Shown: in pieces, positions 1 through 6,755 of the stretch
Layout of the letters: each line of letters begins with the position of its first letter
How positions within the stretch are numbered: the stretch's first letter is position 1
NCBI GenBank assembly: GCA_035304345.1
Contig: DATGQE010000052.1
Coordinates: 12,434-76,433 of the forward strand
Source of the DNA: IDS-8 sp035304345
GTDB taxonomy: Bacteria; Pseudomonadota; Gammaproteobacteria; Steroidobacterales; Woeseiaceae
Reading direction: 5' to 3'
DNA: 64,000 bases
The notes under the pieces: generated by a model
The model's database searches: none
The model's input: the letters and a program-made list of their open reading frames with translations, nothing else
What the model was told of the DNA's origin: nothing
Made by a program: the position numbers and the translations under genes

Positions 1-876
1 CACCCCGCCCCAGGCCGCGACCGGGTCGTTGGCGCAGAGCACGACGACTGAAAACGCTTCGCGGATCGCCGCGTCGGCGAGGATCGCATCGACGCCGTAG
101 GCGCCGAGCAGCCCGTCGCCGAGCTCGACCACGATCACGTCGGGCTCGTGGCGGGCGAGGGCGCTGAGCAGCGCGCGCGTGAGCGGCGGGCCGTTGTCGC
201 GCGTCGTCGTGACGATGCCGAAGTCGGAGAAGATCATGATCTCCGCCGCGCCCGCGTCCTGCATCGCGAGGATGTCACGGCGCAGCGACACGCCGGTCGC
301 CTTGCAGGCGGCGACGTGCAGGCCGTGATGGCGCAGCCGGCCGACGATCGCGCAGGCGGCCGCGGTCTTGCCGGAATCCATGCAGGTGCCGGCGAGCGCG
401 ATCACCGGCACGCCGCGCACGTCGAGCGGCGCCTCCCGGTCGAGCGCCGCGGCCCCGGCGCGGGCGGGCACGCCGATGCGCTCGCCGAGATAGGGAAAGC
501 GCAGCACGGTACCGAGCACCTCGCAGTCGAACGGCTCGCCGACCTCCGGGTTGACCGAATCGCAGATGCCGAGCACGCCGCCGATGTTGAGGATGTTCAC
601 CGAGGAGCCGACGGACAGCGCTTCCGGCAGGTGGCCGGAATAGCCGAACAGCGCCTTGCGGTGACCGAGCGCGCCCACGATGACGTCGCCCTGGTTCACC
701 TTGGCCATGCGCCCGCTGGTGAGCTCGAGCTGGTTGTAGCGGTTCTTGTTGTTCTTCACCCGCACTGCGACGAGCACGCCCTCCTCGCAGGGAATGTCGT
801 CCGCCACCCGCAGCTCGCGCCCCAGGTTGGCGTGCTGGGCGACCGACGCGATCTTGTCCGCGAACACGGTCCTCAT
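1..876 (-). CDS. P-loop NTPase-like protein of unknown function, 3' part outside window
   Basis: Only the first 292 codons are present; the frame stays open to the window edge. I translated it directly from the minus strand. It begins MRTVFADKIASVAQH and has an N-terminal region of about 160 residues followed by a nucleotide-binding loop, GTCMDSGKT, after a hydrophobic beta strand (VPVIALAG). This resembles the MobB/BioD/DUF1611 group of P-loop proteins, but I cannot name a family with certainty. Its ATG overlaps the argG stop as ATGA, so it is very probably translationally coupled to argG and shares the arginine operon. That suggests a role linked to arginine or amino-acid metabolism, which is inference only. 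Confidence 0.75.
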   Translation of the reverse strand, partial: MRTVFADKIASVAQHANLGRELRVADDIPCEEGVLVAVRVKNNKNRYNQLELTSGRMAKVNQGDVIVGALGHRKALFGYSGHLPEALSVGSSVNILNIGGVLGICDSVNPEVGEPFDCEVLGTVLRFPYLGERIGVPARAGAAALDREAPLDVRGVPVIALAGTCMDSGKTAAACAIVGRLRHHGLHVAACKATGVSLRRDILAMQDAGAAEIMIFSDFGIVTTTRDNGPPLTRALLSALARHEPDVIVVELGDGLLGAYGVDAILADAAIREAFSVVVLCANDPVAAWGGV

Positions 877-2090
877 TGCGCCGCCCCCCTGGCCGCCCGC
901 GTCTGCAGCATGCCGGGCAGGGACAGGATGCGCGCATAGCCCTGCGCGTCCGCGGGCGTCCACTCGCCGGCCGCCTCCCCGTAGACGCCGCGGGTGGCCG
1001 CGAGCAGGGAGTAGGGCGAGATCACGCCGGTGACGAACAGGTTGCCGGGGCGCAGCACGAAACGCACTTCGCCCGTGACGCGCGCCTGCGACGACGCGAG
1101 CAGCGCCTCGATGTCGCGGCAGGCGGGGTCGAGCTGCTGCCCCTCGTGCACGAGATCGCCGTAGATCGCGGCGACCTGGTCCTTCACGCGTTGCTGTCGC
1201 GCCGAGAGCACGAGTTTCTCGAGCTCGCGATGCGCGGTGATGAGCACCTCCGCGGCCGGCGCCTCGAACGCCACGCGGCCCTTCGTCCCGAGCACGGTAT
1301 CGCCGAGGTGGATGCCGCGGCCGATCGCGTACGCGCCCGCAAGCTGCTCGAGCTTCACGATCAGCGCGACCGGGTCGAGGTACTCGCCGTCGAGCGCAAC
1401 CGGGATCCCCTGCTCGAACGCGAGCGAGTGCTCGGAGGCGGGCCGCGGCTCCGTGTACGCGTCCCGCGAGAGCACCCAGGCGTCCTCCGGCAGCGAGTGC
1501 TCCGACGTGAGCGTCTCGCGGCCGCCGATCGTGATGCCCCACAACCCGCGGTTGATCGAATACGCGGAGCCCTGCGGCGGGAGCGGCAAGCCGTGGCGCT
1601 GGAGGTACGCGAGCTGGTCGGCGCGCGCCCAGCGGTTGTCGCGGACCGGCGCGAGGATCTCGAGCTCCGGGTTCAGCGTGCGCAACGCCACCTCGAAGCG
1701 CACCTGGTCGTTGCCGGCCGCGGTGCAGCCGTGCGCCACCGTGGCGGCACCCCGCTCCTGCGCCACGCGCGCAAGGCGCGCCGCCTGCAGCCCGCGCTCG
1801 GCGCCGACGCACAGGGGATAGAGGTGGCCCCGGCGCACGTTGCCGGCCACGAGGAACTTCAGCACCTCGTCGAAGAACGCCTGCTTCGCGTCCACGAGCA
1901 CGTGCTCGACCGCGCCGAGCGCAAGGGCACGTGCCTCGAGGTCGGCCGCGGCCGCCGCGTCGATGCCGCCGGTGTCGACCGTCACCGTGACGACGTCGCG
2001 GTCGTAGGTTTCCTTGAGCCACGGCACGCAGAAAGACGTGTCGAGCCCGCCCGAAAACGCGAGGATGATGGGGGATGCCTGGCGGCCCAC
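873..2090 (-). CDS. argG: Argininosuccinate synthase
   Basis: Ligates citrulline (or an acylated citrulline, as in Xanthomonas-type pathways) and aspartate using ATP, the penultimate step of arginine synthesis. The 405-residue protein carries the ATP-pyrophosphatase signature AFSGGLDTS at residues 11-19. The second family signature, normally GCTGKGND, reads GCTAAGND at 121-128, so its conserved lysine is alanine. Overall it resembles the Xanthomonas/Bacteroidetes branch more than the E. coli enzyme. The start is GTG, preceded by AAGGAG seven bases upstream. It lies 29 bp after argR and overlaps the next gene by 4 bp, so argR-argG-P-loop gene form one operon, probably repressed through the ARG box near 2587. 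Confidence 0.93.
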   Translation of the reverse strand: MGRQASPIILAFSGGLDTSFCVPWLKETYDRDVVTVTVDTGGIDAAAAADLEARALALGAVEHVLVDAKQAFFDEVLKFLVAGNVRRGHLYPLCVGAERGLQAARLARVAQERGAATVAHGCTAAGNDQVRFEVALRTLNPELEILAPVRDNRWARADQLAYLQRHGLPLPPQGSAYSINRGLWGITIGGRETLTSEHSLPEDAWVLSRDAYTEPRPASEHSLAFEQGIPVALDGEYLDPVALIVKLEQLAGAYAIGRGIHLGDTVLGTKGRVAFEAPAAEVLITAHRELEKLVLSARQQRVKDQVAAIYGDLVHEGQQLDPACRDIEALLASSQARVTGEVRFVLRPGNLFVTGVISPYSLLAATRGVYGEAAGEWTPADAQGYARILSLPGMLQTRAARGAAQ

Positions 2091-2119
2091 GGGTCGCTCC
2101 TTGTCAGTGTCGAATGGCG

Positions 2120-2572
2120 TCAGGCGCGACCGGTCGCGCGCTGGAGGCGATACATGAGCGCGCGCTGCGCGCGCGCGTTGGGCGTCGCCGTGAAGATCGT
2201 GTCGTCGCCGCCGACGTTGCCGACGATCTCCGGCCAGCCCGAGCGGTCGAGCGCCAGCGCCACCCGTTGCGCGGCGCCGATCGCCGTCTTGATCACGAGC
2301 AGGTTGGCGCCGGCCGGCTGCACGTCGCGCAACAGGCCCGCGACCTCCTCGATCGCGGCATCGGCCGGCTCGCTGCCGGGCAGCTCGTAACCGGCCGGGG
2401 TTTTCACGGCCCCGAGGTCGCGCAGGTCCCGGCTGACGCTGGATTGCGTCGCCTCGAAGCCGCGCGCGACGAGCGCATCGACCAGCGCCTGCTGCGTGGC
2501 GGCCGGACCCTGCTCGAGCAGCCGGCGCAGCGTTTCACGCCTCTCGGCGCGGGCACGGGGAGACAGGGGCAT
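2120..2572 (-). CDS. argR: Arginine repressor ArgR
   Basis: Arginine-responsive hexameric repressor of arginine biosynthesis genes. The 150 residues split into an N-terminal winged helix with the recognition-helix motif SSVSRDLRDL (44-53) and a C-terminal oligomerisation/arginine-binding domain containing GDDT (122-125), the ligand-binding motif of the family. Length is normal (about 150-156). It is the first gene of the argR-argG operon, and a 14-bp palindrome resembling an ARG box sits 9 bp before its ATG, so autoregulation together with argG is likely. Confidence 0.93.
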   Translation of the reverse strand: MPLSPRARAERRETLRRLLEQGPAATQQALVDALVARGFEATQSSVSRDLRDLGAVKTPAGYELPGSEPADAAIEEVAGLLRDVQPAGANLLVIKTAIGAAQRVALALDRSGWPEIVGNVGGDDTIFTATPNARAQRALMYRLQRATGRA

Positions 2573-2580
2573 GGCGATCT

Positions 2581-2594
2581 CGCATAATTATGCG
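2581..2594. promoter_or_regulatory. Candidate ARG box (ArgR operator)
   Basis: CGCATAATTATGCG is a perfect 14-bp palindrome matching the core of the ARG-box consensus (TGAATAATTATTCA, TGCATAATTATGCA variants). It stands in an AT-rich patch rare in this genome. A second, weaker element (AGCATGCGCATATC) follows at about 2608-2621, as expected for paired ARG boxes. The site lies directly upstream of argR and could also affect the divergent esterase gene. Binding is inferred. Confidence 0.65.
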
Positions 2595-2685
2595 CATAAA
2601 CCTAACAGCATGCGCATATCAAGGTCAAGACCCGGTGCGCGCCGCGGCTGGTAAGATGCCGGCCTTTGCTTCACGGAGGCGGGAC

Positions 2686-3363
2686 ATGGCGCTGCCGGAG
2701 ACGGTGGAAGTCGAGCTCGGGTCGGACATTGCGCGCAGCGTGGTGTGGCTGCACGGGCTGGGTGCGGACGGGCACGATTTCGAGCCGATCGTGCCGGAGC
2801 TCGCGCTCGGCCCGGCCGGCGTGCGCTTCGTGTTCCCGCACGCCCCGGTGCGCCCGGTGACGATCAACATGGGCATGCCGATGCGCGCCTGGTACGACAT
2901 CCTGAGCCTCGACCGGGACGGGCCGCAGGACGAGCGCGGCATCCGCGAGAGCGCCGCGCTCCTCGGCGAGCTCGTCGAGCGCGAGCACGCGCGCGGCGTC
3001 GCTTACGAGCGCATCGTCGTCGCCGGCTTTTCGCAGGGCGGCGCGATCGCGCTGCACGCCGGAACCCGCTTCGGCCGCCGCCTCGCGGGCATCATGGGGC
3101 TGTCTACGTGGCTCCCGCTCGCCTCGACCTTCGCCGCCGAGGCGCTCGCGAACCGCGCGTTCCCGGCCGCGGAGCTGCCCGTCTTCATGGCCCACGGCAC
3201 GTTCGATCCGACGATCCCGATCGAGTACGGCCGAGGCTCCGCCGAGGCCCTGCGCCGCGGCGGCTTCCCGGTCGAATGGCACGAGTACCCCATGGCGCAT
3301 GCCGTGTGCGCCGAGGAGATCGCCGACATCCGCCGCTGGCTGGTCGCCGTCCTCGACCTATAG
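2686..3363 (+). CDS. Carboxylesterase/acyl-protein-thioesterase-like alpha/beta hydrolase
   Basis: Cytosolic serine hydrolase of the carboxylesterase II (phospholipase/carboxylesterase) family, about 225 residues, the usual length. The oxyanion region is WLHGLGADGHDF near residue 21, the nucleophile elbow is GFSQGG with Ser116, and the acid and base are probably Asp174 (HGTFDPTIP) and His205 (PMAHAVC). The ATG at 2686 is chosen because GGAGG lies eight bases upstream; an upstream in-frame ATG at 2590 would run through the ARG box. The natural substrate is unknown; the family acts on short acyl esters and thioesters. It is divergent from argR. Confidence 0.88.
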   Translation: MALPETVEVELGSDIARSVVWLHGLGADGHDFEPIVPELALGPAGVRFVFPHAPVRPVTINMGMPMRAWYDILSLDRDGPQDERGIRESAALLGELVEREHARGVAYERIVVAGFSQGGAIALHAGTRFGRRLAGIMGLSTWLPLASTFAAEALANRAFPAAELPVFMAHGTFDPTIPIEYGRGSAEALRRGGFPVEWHEYPMAHAVCAEEIADIRRWLVAVLDL

Positions 3364-3425
3364 GCACCGGGCGACCGACGATGGCGGGCAATGCGCCCTC
3401 CGCGGGCCGGCGAGCCGCCCCTTAG

Positions 3426-3651
3426 CATCGTTCATGCCCGTTTGGTGATCGGGGCTTAAGCTCCGCCGCGACCGGGGGGTATCCCTGGGGGAATGGCTCC
3501 CATGCGGACACGGCGGAGCAGCGCGGGCATCGCGCAAGCTTTGCGTCCCGCGCCGCGCTGCTCCGCCGTGTCCTCGGTCCGCTTTATTTCCCCTAGGGAT
3601 ACCCCCCGGCCACGGCTCCGCGGTGCGGCCGGTGGCCGGGCATGAACGATG
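3426..3651. repeat. 226-bp nested palindromic repeat element
   Basis: Three nested inverted arms are visible. The outer 15-bp arms (3426-3440, 3637-3651) are perfect complements (CATCGTTCATGCCCG). The middle 22-bp arms (3472-3493, 3588-3609; core GGGGGGTATCCC) differ at one base. The inner 20-bp arms (3506-3525, 3554-3573; core GGCGGAGCAGCGC) pair around a short loop. The element fills most of the 350-bp gap between two convergent genes, and no coding sequence is apparent in it. A related half-copy lies at 12967-13018, so this is a dispersed family, perhaps a MITE or REP/BIME-like element. Confidence 0.8.
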
Positions 3652-3713
3652 GCCTGCCGGTAGTCGATGCACCGAGGCAAGAATGAGCCCCGGGCGGTCG
3701 TGCAGTGCGCGGT

Positions 3714-4490
3714 CTACAGGGGGATGCGGAACTCGAGGCGGGTATCGCCGGTCGCGCTGCCGGCGGGATCGAAGCGGCGCTCGTGGATCGTCACGTGGCC
3801 GTCGTTGCGGGCGAGCAGCACGGTGGAGCAGCGCGTGCCGTACGCGGGGGTGACGACGAACGGCGCCGCGACGGCGCGCCGCAGGCTTTCCGGCAGGTCG
3901 TCGGCGATCGCGTCGCCGAAATCCTCGTTGCCGTCCGGCTCGCGGTCGGCGAGCAGGGCGAGCAGCGCTTCGACGCGGACGGCGCTTCCGAGCACCGCCT
4001 CGAGCCTCGCCTTGCTGCGCAGGAGCTTGGGCCACGGCGTGTCGAGCGAGGCATTGCTGAGCCCGTACACGCCGGGCGCGAGCGCGCGCGGCGCGTCGCC
4101 GCGATTCGAGCAGTACACGAGCTCCTCTTGCGGGGAGAGCGTGCCGACGAGCAGGCTGAAGCCCGCGTACAGGTCGCCGTCGACCTCCTCGGCGTATTCC
4201 CGGGCGGATTCGTCGCCGGCGAGGAAACGCGGAACGAGCTCACCGCGCGAGCGGATCCCGGGTTGCGGCCGCAGGTCCTCGCGGTAGTTGGTGACGGTCG
4301 CGAAACGGCCCGAGCGGGTCGCGGCGAGCCAGGTGCCGCCGGCCTGCAGGTCGCGGCCGCCGACCACGTCCGGCTCGTGCGCCCACCACGCGAGCGGCGC
4401 CGCGGGGCGCTCGTGGAACTCGTCGCGATTGGCGGCCAGCACCAGCCGATAGTCGGCATGCGCCTGCCACGAGAACACGATCAGGCACAT
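3714..4490 (-). CDS. NRDE (TANGO2-like) family protein
   Basis: Begins MCLIVFSW and carries the diagnostic AANRDEFHERP motif at about residues 18-28, followed by the conserved GGRDLQAGGTWLA stretch; 258 residues is normal for the family. An N-terminal Cys2 is typical of Ntn-hydrolase-like members. Bacterial NRDE proteins are poorly characterised, while the eukaryotic homologue TANGO2 is linked to heme and lipid handling. Its start lies 10 bp after the nudC stop on the same strand, so the two are probably co-transcribed. Confidence 0.85.
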   Translation of the reverse strand: MCLIVFSWQAHADYRLVLAANRDEFHERPAAPLAWWAHEPDVVGGRDLQAGGTWLAATRSGRFATVTNYREDLRPQPGIRSRGELVPRFLAGDESAREYAEEVDGDLYAGFSLLVGTLSPQEELVYCSNRGDAPRALAPGVYGLSNASLDTPWPKLLRSKARLEAVLGSAVRVEALLALLADREPDGNEDFGDAIADDLPESLRRAVAAPFVVTPAYGTRCSTVLLARNDGHVTIHERRFDPAGSATGDTRLEFRIPL

Positions 4491-4500
4491 GAGACGACCG

Positions 4501-5409
4501 TCAGCGCCGCCGCTCGCGACGGTGATCGTGCGCCTCGAGCCAGTCGTCGATCAGGCGGCGCGCGATGGAGAGACGGTAAGGCAAGAGCGGATAGCCCGAC
4601 CGGAGCTCCTTGACCGTGAACCATTGCGCGTCGGTGAGCTCGCCGTCGTTCAGCGCGATCTCGTCCGTGAGCGCATCGGCCGTGAACCCGAGCATCAGCG
4701 ACGCGGGGAACGGCCACGGCTGCGAGCTGTGGTAGCGGATGTTGTGCACGGCGACGTTGGTTTCCTCCAGCACCTCGCGCTGCACGGCGTCCTCCAGGCT
4801 CTCGCCGGGCTCGACGAAGCCCGCGATCGTCGAGTAGCGGCCCTCCGGCCAGTTCGCCTGGCGCCCGAGCAGGCAGCGGTCGCGGTCGGTGACGAGGACG
4901 ATGATCGCCGGATCGACCCGCGGGAAGATGCGGATGCCGCAGTTCGGCCCGATGCACACGCGGGTGTTGCCGCCCGATTCCGCGCGCGACAGGGCACCGC
5001 AACGGCCGCAGTACTGCTGCGACTGGTGCCAGACGACCAGCGCCCGTGCCTGGGCGACGAGGTTCGCCTCGTCGACCGGCAGGGAGTTGCCGAGGTAGCG
5101 CAGGTCGTGGAACTGGCCGATGTGCTCGAAGGGCGCGTCGCTCGCGCCGTCGATCTCGACCGCGAAGGCCGGTCGCCCGCGATACACGCCGAGGAAAATC
5201 GCCTCCGGCTCGCGCAGCCATGGCTCGATGTCCTCGCGGGACAGGAGCACGGCCCTGAGCGGCTCGCCGGTGGCGAGGCACTTGTCGCCCCAAACGGGGA
5301 CGAACACCGTGTCTGCCGCCGCGAGCGCCGACTTCAGCCATGCCGCGTCCTGGCGGCGATGCCCGGAGCGGTCGACGAAGGCGCCCGCGAAGACGTTGTG
5401 TCCGTTCAC
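4501..5409 (-). CDS. nudC: NAD(+)/NADH pyrophosphatase (decapping) NudC
   Basis: Nudix hydrolase that splits NADH to NMNH and AMP and can remove NAD caps from RNA. The zinc ribbon is visible (CGRCG, then a second Cys pair ending in CG), followed by the Nudix box beginning GFVEPGESLEDA and ending REVLEETNV, and the NudC-specific SQPWPFPASLM motif. The start taken is GTG at 5409 with TTGGAG about eight bases upstream, giving 302 residues; the frame stays open farther upstream, but that part reads as antisense of the HlyD gene. It sits between the exporter genes and the NRDE gene on the same strand. Confidence 0.9.
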   Translation of the reverse strand: MNGHNVFAGAFVDRSGHRRQDAAWLKSALAAADTVFVPVWGDKCLATGEPLRAVLLSREDIEPWLREPEAIFLGVYRGRPAFAVEIDGASDAPFEHIGQFHDLRYLGNSLPVDEANLVAQARALVVWHQSQQYCGRCGALSRAESGGNTRVCIGPNCGIRIFPRVDPAIIVLVTDRDRCLLGRQANWPEGRYSTIAGFVEPGESLEDAVQREVLEETNVAVHNIRYHSSQPWPFPASLMLGFTADALTDEIALNDGELTDAQWFTVKELRSGYPLLPYRLSIARRLIDDWLEAHDHRRERRR

Positions 5410-5494
5410 GGATCTCCAAGTCTGTCGATCATGCGCATGCCGGCACCGGCCCGGGAAGTCTACCGGAATCCGCGCGCGCGGATCAGGCGCGGCG

Positions 5495-6748
5495 TCACAG
5501 GCGTCCGCTGACCGCGTACAGCGGCTCGAGCAGCCACTCCGCCAGCCGGCGCCTTTCGCCGAGGATGTCGGCTTCGACCAGCATGCCGGGCTTGAGCGGC
5601 CGGCGCTCGCCATACGCCTCCACGTACTGCCGCTCGAGGTCGACGAGCACGCGCCACGCGGGCTCCGTGGCCGCCGCGATGCCGGTGAGCTCGGCCAGGG
5701 TGCGGCCGGCGAGCGCGTCGCCCGAGATCGCGACGACCGTGCCCGCGTGGTGGCCGAACTTCGCGTGCGGAAACGCCGGGTAGCGCAGGCGGACCTCGTC
5801 GCCGGGCTCGAGAAAGCCGACGGCGCGGCTCGGCACCAGCAACCGCGCCTGCAGCCGGGAACCGGCCGGGACCAGCGTGACGAGCGCCTGCCCGTCGCGC
5901 ACCGGCTGGCCCGGCTCGACGAGGACGCTGGCGACGCTTCCCGCGACGGGTGCGGCGAGCAGCGCCTCGCCGGCGGCCGCCACGCGCAGGCGTTCCGCCT
6001 CGAGCTCCGCGAGCGCGCTCGCCCGGGCGGCCTCGTCTGCCCGGCGCTGCAGCCCGAGCTCGGCGAGGTGCCGCTCGAGCGCGACGATGTCGCGCTCGAC
6101 CGAGGCCGCGAGGCGCTCGAGCGATCGCTGCGCGGCCGCGTGCTCGAGCACCGCCTGCTCCTGGCGCGCGAGCTCGAGGCGGCTCACGAAATGCCGTTCC
6201 GCCAGCGCGCGGAGCTCGTCCCGCACGCGCCCGGCGATCTCCAGCCGGCGCTCGCCGAGCGCGATCGAGGCTTCGACCTGCGCGAGCTCGCGGCGGGCGG
6301 CGGCAAGCTCCCGGCGGGCGCCGGCCGCCTGCGCGTCCAGCCGCTCGAATCCGGACGCGTAACGTGCGAGCAGCGCGCGGCGCCGCTCGTCGAGGCGCGC
6401 GAGCAGCGCGGCCGTCGTGTCGCCGCCCGTCTGCGTCACCCGGGCCGTGGCGACGACGACGAGCGGCGCGTTCCGGGTCACGGCCGTGCCCTCGGCCGCA
6501 AACACCTCGAGCACCGTGCCGGCTTCGGGTGCGGCAAGCGTCGCGAGACCGCGATCCGGCACGAGCTGCCCGGCCACGCGCGAGCGGTGCGTGTACTCAC
6601 CCGTGGCCAGCCAGGCGAGCACCAGGACCACGGCACCCACGGCGAGCGTCGCCAGGAGCCCCGTGCCGGGCGGCTGCGCGAGCGAGACCTCGCCGAGCCG
6701 GTGCCGGGCACGGGCCTCGACGGCTTCGGGCCGGAACAGCGCGGGCAT
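5495..6748 (-). CDS. HlyD-family membrane-fusion (adaptor) protein of peptide exporter
   Basis: Periplasmic adaptor that would bridge the inner-membrane ABC exporter and an outer-membrane channel. The 417 residues show a single N-terminal membrane segment (about 29-48, LLATLAVGAVVLVLAWLA), a lipoyl-like half (GTVLEVFAAEG), a long alanine/arginine/glutamate-rich coiled coil (about 120-270), the second lipoyl half (APVAGSVASVLVEPGQPV) and a beta-barrel region. It begins 7 bp after the stop of the C39 ABC transporter, so the pair forms one export unit comparable to CvaA/CvaB or RaxA/RaxB. No outer-membrane TolC gene is present here. Confidence 0.9.
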   Translation of the reverse strand: MPALFRPEAVEARARHRLGEVSLAQPPGTGLLATLAVGAVVLVLAWLATGEYTHRSRVAGQLVPDRGLATLAAPEAGTVLEVFAAEGTAVTRNAPLVVVATARVTQTGGDTTAALLARLDERRRALLARYASGFERLDAQAAGARRELAAARRELAQVEASIALGERRLEIAGRVRDELRALAERHFVSRLELARQEQAVLEHAAAQRSLERLAASVERDIVALERHLAELGLQRRADEAARASALAELEAERLRVAAAGEALLAAPVAGSVASVLVEPGQPVRDGQALVTLVPAGSRLQARLLVPSRAVGFLEPGDEVRLRYPAFPHAKFGHHAGTVVAISGDALAGRTLAELTGIAAATEPAWRVLVDLERQYVEAYGERRPLKPGMLVEADILGERRRLAEWLLEPLYAVSGRL

Positions 6749-6755
6749 CGCGGGC

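Noticed and set aside
876..2390. A 504-codon plus-strand frame over argG and argR
   Set aside because: Antisense to two well-identified genes; composition is the complement shadow of argG.
2590..2685. Earlier ATG for the esterase
   Set aside because: It starts inside the ARG-box palindrome, and a much better ribosome site precedes the ATG at 2686.
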